From positions 1 through 42,098 of the forward strand of contig JAMPCN010000012.1 of NCBI GenBank assembly GCA_023666125.1: a stretch of DNA of 42,098 nucleotides, given 5' to 3'. The notes under the pieces are model-generated. The model saw only the letters and a list, made by a program, of their open reading frames with translations. It searched no databases and was not told the origin of the DNA. Every line of letters starts with the position of its first letter. Position 1 is the stretch's first letter. This DNA comes from Bacillus sp. (in: firmicutes) (GTDB taxonomy: Bacteria; Bacillota; Clostridia; Lachnospirales; Lachnospiraceae). Below are positions 38,461-42,098 of the stretch, in pieces. Both the position numbers and the translations under genes were made by a program.

Positions 38461-39465
38461 TTACTGCGCCGCCTTTAATAAATCCGTCATTTTTGCATAC
38501 AGATTTTCCGTGGAATCGGAATTCATAATAACGGAAATATAGGGTTTTCCGTTACTGTTTCTGGCGAGCAGTATCAGGCAGTGTCCCGCCGCTCTTGTCG
38601 TGCCGGTTTTCCCTCCGATAACCGTAATGCCCTCCGGCATCGTATAATTACCGCTTATATACTGATTCGTCGTTTTAATTTCCAGCGCATACTGACCGCC
38701 GTCACTGCCCGTATAATTCGTATTATAAGCGGTCATCTGAATAATCTCGTTGAATAAGTCATATTGCAGCGCCTCTTCAAAAATCAAATATAAGTCATAG
38801 GCCGTCGCGTAATGGCCTTCCTGCGTTAATCCGTTCGGATTGGTAAAATGGCAGTTTGTCGCGCCAAGAGCCTGCGCCTCTTCATTCATCATTTCCACAA
38901 AATTTTCCACGGTTCCGCCGACGCCCTCCGCAATCATAACCGCAACGTCATTGGCGGAGTAAAGAAGCATGACATGCAAAGCCTGGTCGAGCGTCATGGA
39001 ATCCCCCGGCTTTATGCCGCATAGCTGCGCTCCGGATTCCGTTATTCTCACATTTTCCGACGCCGTCAGCACCTGGTCGGAAGAACCGTATTTTAAAGCG
39101 ACCAATGCCGTCATAATCTTGGTTAGACTCGCCGGATGCACCTGTGCATTCGCATTGACGGCATAGAGCGTATCCAGGCCGTCCAAATCAAACAAGGCCG
39201 CGGAACCTACATCCGTCAAAGAAACATCCGGATTGGAAACATCCGCGTCCACAACACATAAATCAGCGGCAAACGGTGTCGCCGTCTGAAAATCATTACT
39301 TTGTACCATGCTAAAGCTGCTGACCGGATAGTTACTGTCGTACGGCATATCATAGCCGACTGCGCCGCAGCCCGTCAAAAGTAAGGACGCCGCCAGTAAA
39401 AGCGCGCCCGCCTTATGAAAATCATATTTTCTGCTGTCATTCTTTTTGCTATTTGTACATTTCAC
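38461..39465 (-). CDS. Lipid-anchored D-alanyl-D-alanine carboxypeptidase (S11, DacA-like)
   Basis: Removes the terminal D-Ala of peptidoglycan pentapeptides. The 334-residue product has a lipobox LLLTGC (Cys33), unusual for DacA which is often held by a C-terminal helix, and the S11 motifs: Ser113-Leu-Thr-Lys116, SAN at 170-172 and GGKTGTT near 290. No C-terminal amphipathic anchor follows. The start is a GTG at 39465 inside the end of mgsA (17-base overlap), with GGAGAC upstream, which couples the two genes. Confidence 0.9.
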   Translation of the reverse strand: MKCTNSKKNDSRKYDFHKAGALLLAASLLLTGCGAVGYDMPYDSNYPVSSFSMVQSNDFQTATPFAADLCVVDADVSNPDVSLTDVGSAALFDLDGLDTLYAVNANAQVHPASLTKIMTALVALKYGSSDQVLTASENVRITESGAQLCGIKPGDSMTLDQALHVMLLYSANDVAVMIAEGVGGTVENFVEMMNEEAQALGATNCHFTNPNGLTQEGHYATAYDLYLIFEEALQYDLFNEIIQMTAYNTNYTGSDGGQYALEIKTTNQYISGNYTMPEGITVIGGKTGTTRAAGHCLILLARNSNGKPYISVIMNSDSTENLYAKMTDLLKAAQ

Positions 39466-39844
39466 GCCACTCTAAGTCTCCTCTGTCCAGCGATTTAATC
39501 AACAGTTCCGCGCTTGCCAGATTCGTCGCCAACGGAATATTGTGTACATCGCAAAGACGCATTACGTTATTGACATCCGGCTCGTGCGACTTTGGATTTA
39601 ACGGGTCTCTTAGGAAAATACACAAATCAATCTGATTGTGTTCAATCTGCGCTCCAATCTGCTGTTCTCCGCCCAAATGCCCGGCAAGGTGTTTGTGAAT
39701 GGTTAAATTCGTCACTTCCTCAATCAGCCTGCCCGTTGTTCCCGTCGCATATAATTCGTTTTTGCTCAAAATCCCCCGATAAGCGATACAGAAATTCTGC
39801 ATCAATTTTTTCTTTGCATCATGTGCAATCAGTGCAATATTCAT
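39449..39844 (-). CDS. mgsA: Methylglyoxal synthase
   Basis: MgsA turns dihydroxyacetone phosphate into methylglyoxal, a bypass of lower glycolysis that frees phosphate. The 131-residue product starts [13 protein letters not shown], with GTTGRLIEE (phosphate site), the catalytic Asp in FLRDPLNP and [10 protein letters not shown]. The longer frame to 39892 overlaps rodA and is not needed. Its place between rodA and dacA is typical of Clostridia; the reason for a metabolic enzyme in a cell-wall cluster is unknown. Confidence 0.95.
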   Translation of the reverse strand: MNIALIAHDAKKKLMQNFCIAYRGILSKNELYATGTTGRLIEEVTNLTIHKHLAGHLGGEQQIGAQIEHNQIDLCIFLRDPLNPKSHEPDVNNVMRLCDVHNIPLATNLASAELLIKSLDRGDLEWREMYK

Positions 39845-39879
39845 GCCAATGCCCCCACTAAGTAGTATCATTTTCCGTC

Positions 39880-40989
39880 TCATTTTCTGCATTGCAGCCT
39901 TACGTTTAAAACAAACCCTATACCGATATAAGAACTAACCAAAGATGTAAGGCCATAGCTGACAAAAGGCAGCGGAATTCCCGTATTCGGACTGGCGCCT
40001 GTGGCGACCGCTATATTCAGGATTCCCTGAAAACCGATTAACGCGCCTACCCCCGCGGCAATAATCGTTCCCGCCAAATCTTTTGCCCTCCTAGCTATCA
40101 TAATACATTCAAATGAGATGAAAATCAATATTACAATTACACTACAGCCTCCAACAAATCCAAATTCTTCCCCGATAACCGCGTAAATAAAGTCCGTTTC
40201 CGGTTCGGAAATAAAATTTCCGTTTTTAACGGAACTAATCTCGTTTGTGTTATAACCCTTTCCATAAAGCTGTCCGGAACCGATTGCCATTTCGGAATTT
40301 AACTGCTGGTACGCTTCCGCATTGGCGTACTGTTCCGGATACAGCCAGGCGAGGATTCTGTTTTGCTGATAAGTCGGAATCAAATCCTGATTCGGCTGTA
40401 AGATAATGCTCAGCAGTATAATCAACGTCGGAATCGCAATGGCAAGCGCCGTAACGACATATTTCCAGTGCAGCCCGCCCACAAACATCATCACACAAAA
40501 TACAATGACAACCATAATGCTTGTGGATAAGTCCGGCTGCTTATATATCGTATATAACGGCAGAGCCAGCAGCAGCATACAGAAAACAATAAATTTAAGG
40601 GAATCCATTTCCTCCTGATGCTTCATAATCATTTGTGCAAAAAATAGAATCAATAAAATCTTGGCGGTCTCCGACGGTTGAAACTGGATACCGAAAATAT
40701 TGAGCCATCTTTGCGCGCCGTTGACGTCTACGCCCATGCCCGCCTGCTGTACTAAAATGAGCAGAACCATATTGACCGCATACATAATCCAGTAAAATCT
40801 AAGAATGACCGAATAATCAAAAAGGGAGATGACAACCATCAAAAACAGCCCGAATACAAGCCCTGCAATCTGTCTGGACTGCAAGGATTCCTTGGCGCTG
40901 CCGATTGCCAGAATGCCCGTGACGGTAAGCGCTACAACCAGAAGAATCAACTTAAAATCATAATCCCTGATATGATAGTGCTTAATCAT
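39880..40989 (-). CDS. rodA: Rod shape-determining protein RodA (SEDS glycosyltransferase)
   Basis: RodA polymerises lipid II for cell elongation together with a class B PBP. The 369-residue product has ten helices and SEDS motifs: [29 protein letters not shown] with the catalytic-loop Asp, and the late [27 protein letters not shown] and [12 protein letters not shown] segments. It follows minE and precedes mgsA. The cluster order minD-minE-rodA is normal in Clostridia and separates it from FtsW, although both share these motifs. Confidence 0.93.
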   Translation of the reverse strand: MIKHYHIRDYDFKLILLVVALTVTGILAIGSAKESLQSRQIAGLVFGLFLMVVISLFDYSVILRFYWIMYAVNMVLLILVQQAGMGVDVNGAQRWLNIFGIQFQPSETAKILLILFFAQMIMKHQEEMDSLKFIVFCMLLLALPLYTIYKQPDLSTSIMVVIVFCVMMFVGGLHWKYVVTALAIAIPTLIILLSIILQPNQDLIPTYQQNRILAWLYPEQYANAEAYQQLNSEMAIGSGQLYGKGYNTNEISSVKNGNFISEPETDFIYAVIGEEFGFVGGCSVIVILIFISFECIMIARRAKDLAGTIIAAGVGALIGFQGILNIAVATGASPNTGIPLPFVSYGLTSLVSSYIGIGFVLNVRLQCRK

Positions 40990-41004
40990 TTGTCATTCTC
41001 CTTT

Positions 41005-41277
41005 CTAATTCTTCATACTATGTAAATCCAAAATCGGAATATTGGCGTATAGAGTGGGATTTTTAAGCGTCCTTCCCTTGCCGCTTGTCTTGGTAATCTG
41101 AATCTCCATACTCTGCGTATCGATTTTCATATACTTTGATATGACTTTGGCAATATCGTTTTTTATCATTTCCATCATTTCCGGCGAACAGTTCACCCTG
41201 TCGGAAATCAGCAGTATTTTCAGCCTGTCTTTTGCTATTTCTCTGGAGCTTTTTCTTTTTATGATACCCTTAAACAA
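41005..41277 (-). CDS. minE: Cell division topological specificity factor MinE
   Basis: MinE stimulates MinD ATPase and drives Min oscillation. The 90-residue product has the N-terminal membrane/MinD-binding part, here FKGIIKRKSSREIAKDRLKILLISDR, and the C-terminal beta-sheet dimer part. It is 12 bases after minD. It shows that this organism uses the oscillating MinDE system, not only DivIVA. Confidence 0.94.
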   Translation of the reverse strand: MFKGIIKRKSSREIAKDRLKILLISDRVNCSPEMMEMIKNDIAKVISKYMKIDTQSMEIQITKTSGKGRTLKNPTLYANIPILDLHSMKN

Positions 41278-41289
41278 TCCGTTTCCCCC

Positions 41290-42081
41290 CTAACTCCGAT
41301 GAAAAATACCGGAAATTTTAGTCCAGAAAGAAATGCCTTTTTCAAAATCCAGAAAAGGAACCTCTTTGCCGTTTACCCTGTAACAGATATTCTGATATGC
41401 CTGTCCGGCCAGTGTGTTGCTGCCGACCAGGGGTTCTCCCTGATTCGTTGCAATCACGACATTCTCATCATCCGGAACAAGCCCGATAAGGGGAATGGAT
41501 AAAATATCCACAACATCATCAGAGGACATCATATCGCCTCTGCGAATCATATCATAACGGATTCTGTTGATAATTAAATCAATCTTCTGTATTTCATTGG
41601 CCTCTAACAGACCGATGATACGGTCTGCATCCCGGATTGCGGATACTTCCGGCGTTGTCACGACAAGCGCCCTGTCCGCGCCTGCAATCGCGTTCTGGAA
41701 TCCCTGTTCAATGCCCGCCGGGCAATCCAGAATAATATAATCGAACTGGTCTTTTAAATGGCTTATCATCTTGACCATCTGCGCCGGATTGACCGCGCTC
41801 TTATCCCTTGTCTGCGCTGACGGTAAAAGAAACAGCGTCGGATACCGTTTGTCCCTGACAAGCGCCTGCTTGATGCGGCAGTTTCCCTCCACCACATCCA
41901 CAAGATTGTATACAATACGGCTTTCCAATCCCATTACAACATCCAGATTGCGCAGTCCGATATCCGTATCAATCAAAAGAACTTTTTTGCCCATAGCGGC
42001 AAGACCTGTGCCGACATTTGCTGAAGTAGTGGTCTTTCCTACCCCGCCTTTCCCTGATGTGACGACAATTACTTCACTCAT
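41290..42081 (-). CDS. minD: Septum site-determining ATPase MinD
   Basis: MinD is a ParA-type ATPase that binds the membrane and recruits MinC to block polar division. The 263-residue product has the deviant Walker A KGGVGKTT (11-18), the DTDIGLRNLD switch segment, the DCPAGIE Walker B-like motif, and a C-terminal amphipathic targeting helix (ISFWTKISGIFHR). GGGAGG lies about 7 bases before the ATG. minC is expected just upstream, outside the window. Confidence 0.97.
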   Translation of the reverse strand: MSEVIVVTSGKGGVGKTTTSANVGTGLAAMGKKVLLIDTDIGLRNLDVVMGLESRIVYNLVDVVEGNCRIKQALVRDKRYPTLFLLPSAQTRDKSAVNPAQMVKMISHLKDQFDYIILDCPAGIEQGFQNAIAGADRALVVTTPEVSAIRDADRIIGLLEANEIQKIDLIINRIRYDMIRRGDMMSSDDVVDILSIPLIGLVPDDENVVIATNQGEPLVGSNTLAGQAYQNICYRVNGKEVPFLDFEKGISFWTKISGIFHRS

Positions 42082-42098
42082 GCTTAAAACCTCCCAGA

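Overview
The window reads as chromosome of a low-to-mid GC Gram-positive anaerobe of class Clostridia, most likely family Lachnospiraceae. Evidence: gene orders typical of Clostridia (rplU-prp-rpmA-obgE-yhbY-nadD-yqeK-rsfS; sepF-yggS with an HlyD-like gene; minD-minE-rodA-mgsA-dacA), strong AGGAGG-type ribosome binding sites, TTGACA/TATAAT promoters, a prp gene paired with an L27 carrying the cleavable N-terminus, and a B. subtilis-type LexA box GAAC-N4-GTTC. No rRNA, tRNA or CRISPR array was seen. The genus cannot be fixed from the sequence.

Layout. 1-4152 (+) is the ribosome/Obg/NAD operon, closed by a two-way terminator. 4221-5757 is the SOS pair lexA / yneA-like gene, divergent, with several LexA boxes between them. 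5786-9290 (+) is a sensory unit: a promoter with an upstream cre-like site, a short chemoreceptor, and a 654-residue protein that joins ferredoxin clusters, a sensory [FeFe]-hydrogenase-like domain, another Fe-S motif and an HD-GYP c-di-GMP phosphodiesterase. 9434-13233 holds small membrane proteins, dtd, an AI-2E-family permease, a TtcA-like tRNA thiolation enzyme and mntP. 13302-16709 is a large membrane-anchored GH78 alpha-L-rhamnosidase.

16779-29718 is the accessory stretch. It has a decayed toxin-antitoxin patch (a ToxN/AbiQ N-terminus with a nonsense codon, its antitoxin-RNA promoter and terminator, a fragment of another small gene and a duplicated fragment); a flavodoxin-like gene, a MATE exporter and a LysR regulator that share an ATAG-N7-CTAT palindrome; a methyltransferase; a 208-bp MITE with 8-bp target duplications; a XerS-like recombinase; an alpha/beta hydrolase-DUF3237 fusion; a BlaI/M56 pair whose receptor has an atypical sensor; a lipoprotein; a flavin reductase with a divergent HxlR regulator; and a cytidylate kinase-like protein.

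29909-42081 (all minus) returns to core genes: cstA, an unknown gene, an RluD-family synthase, lspA, aroB, sepF, yggS, an HlyD-like envelope protein, a P-loop protein, then the envelope/division cluster dacA, mgsA, rodA, minE, minD; minC is presumably just beyond the right edge.

The most interesting items are the hydrogenase-like/HD-GYP sensor with its chemoreceptor, the degenerate type III toxin-antitoxin locus, the inferred LysR regulon, the MITE, and the M56 receptor without a beta-lactam-binding domain. All functional statements come from reading motifs; no database search was run.
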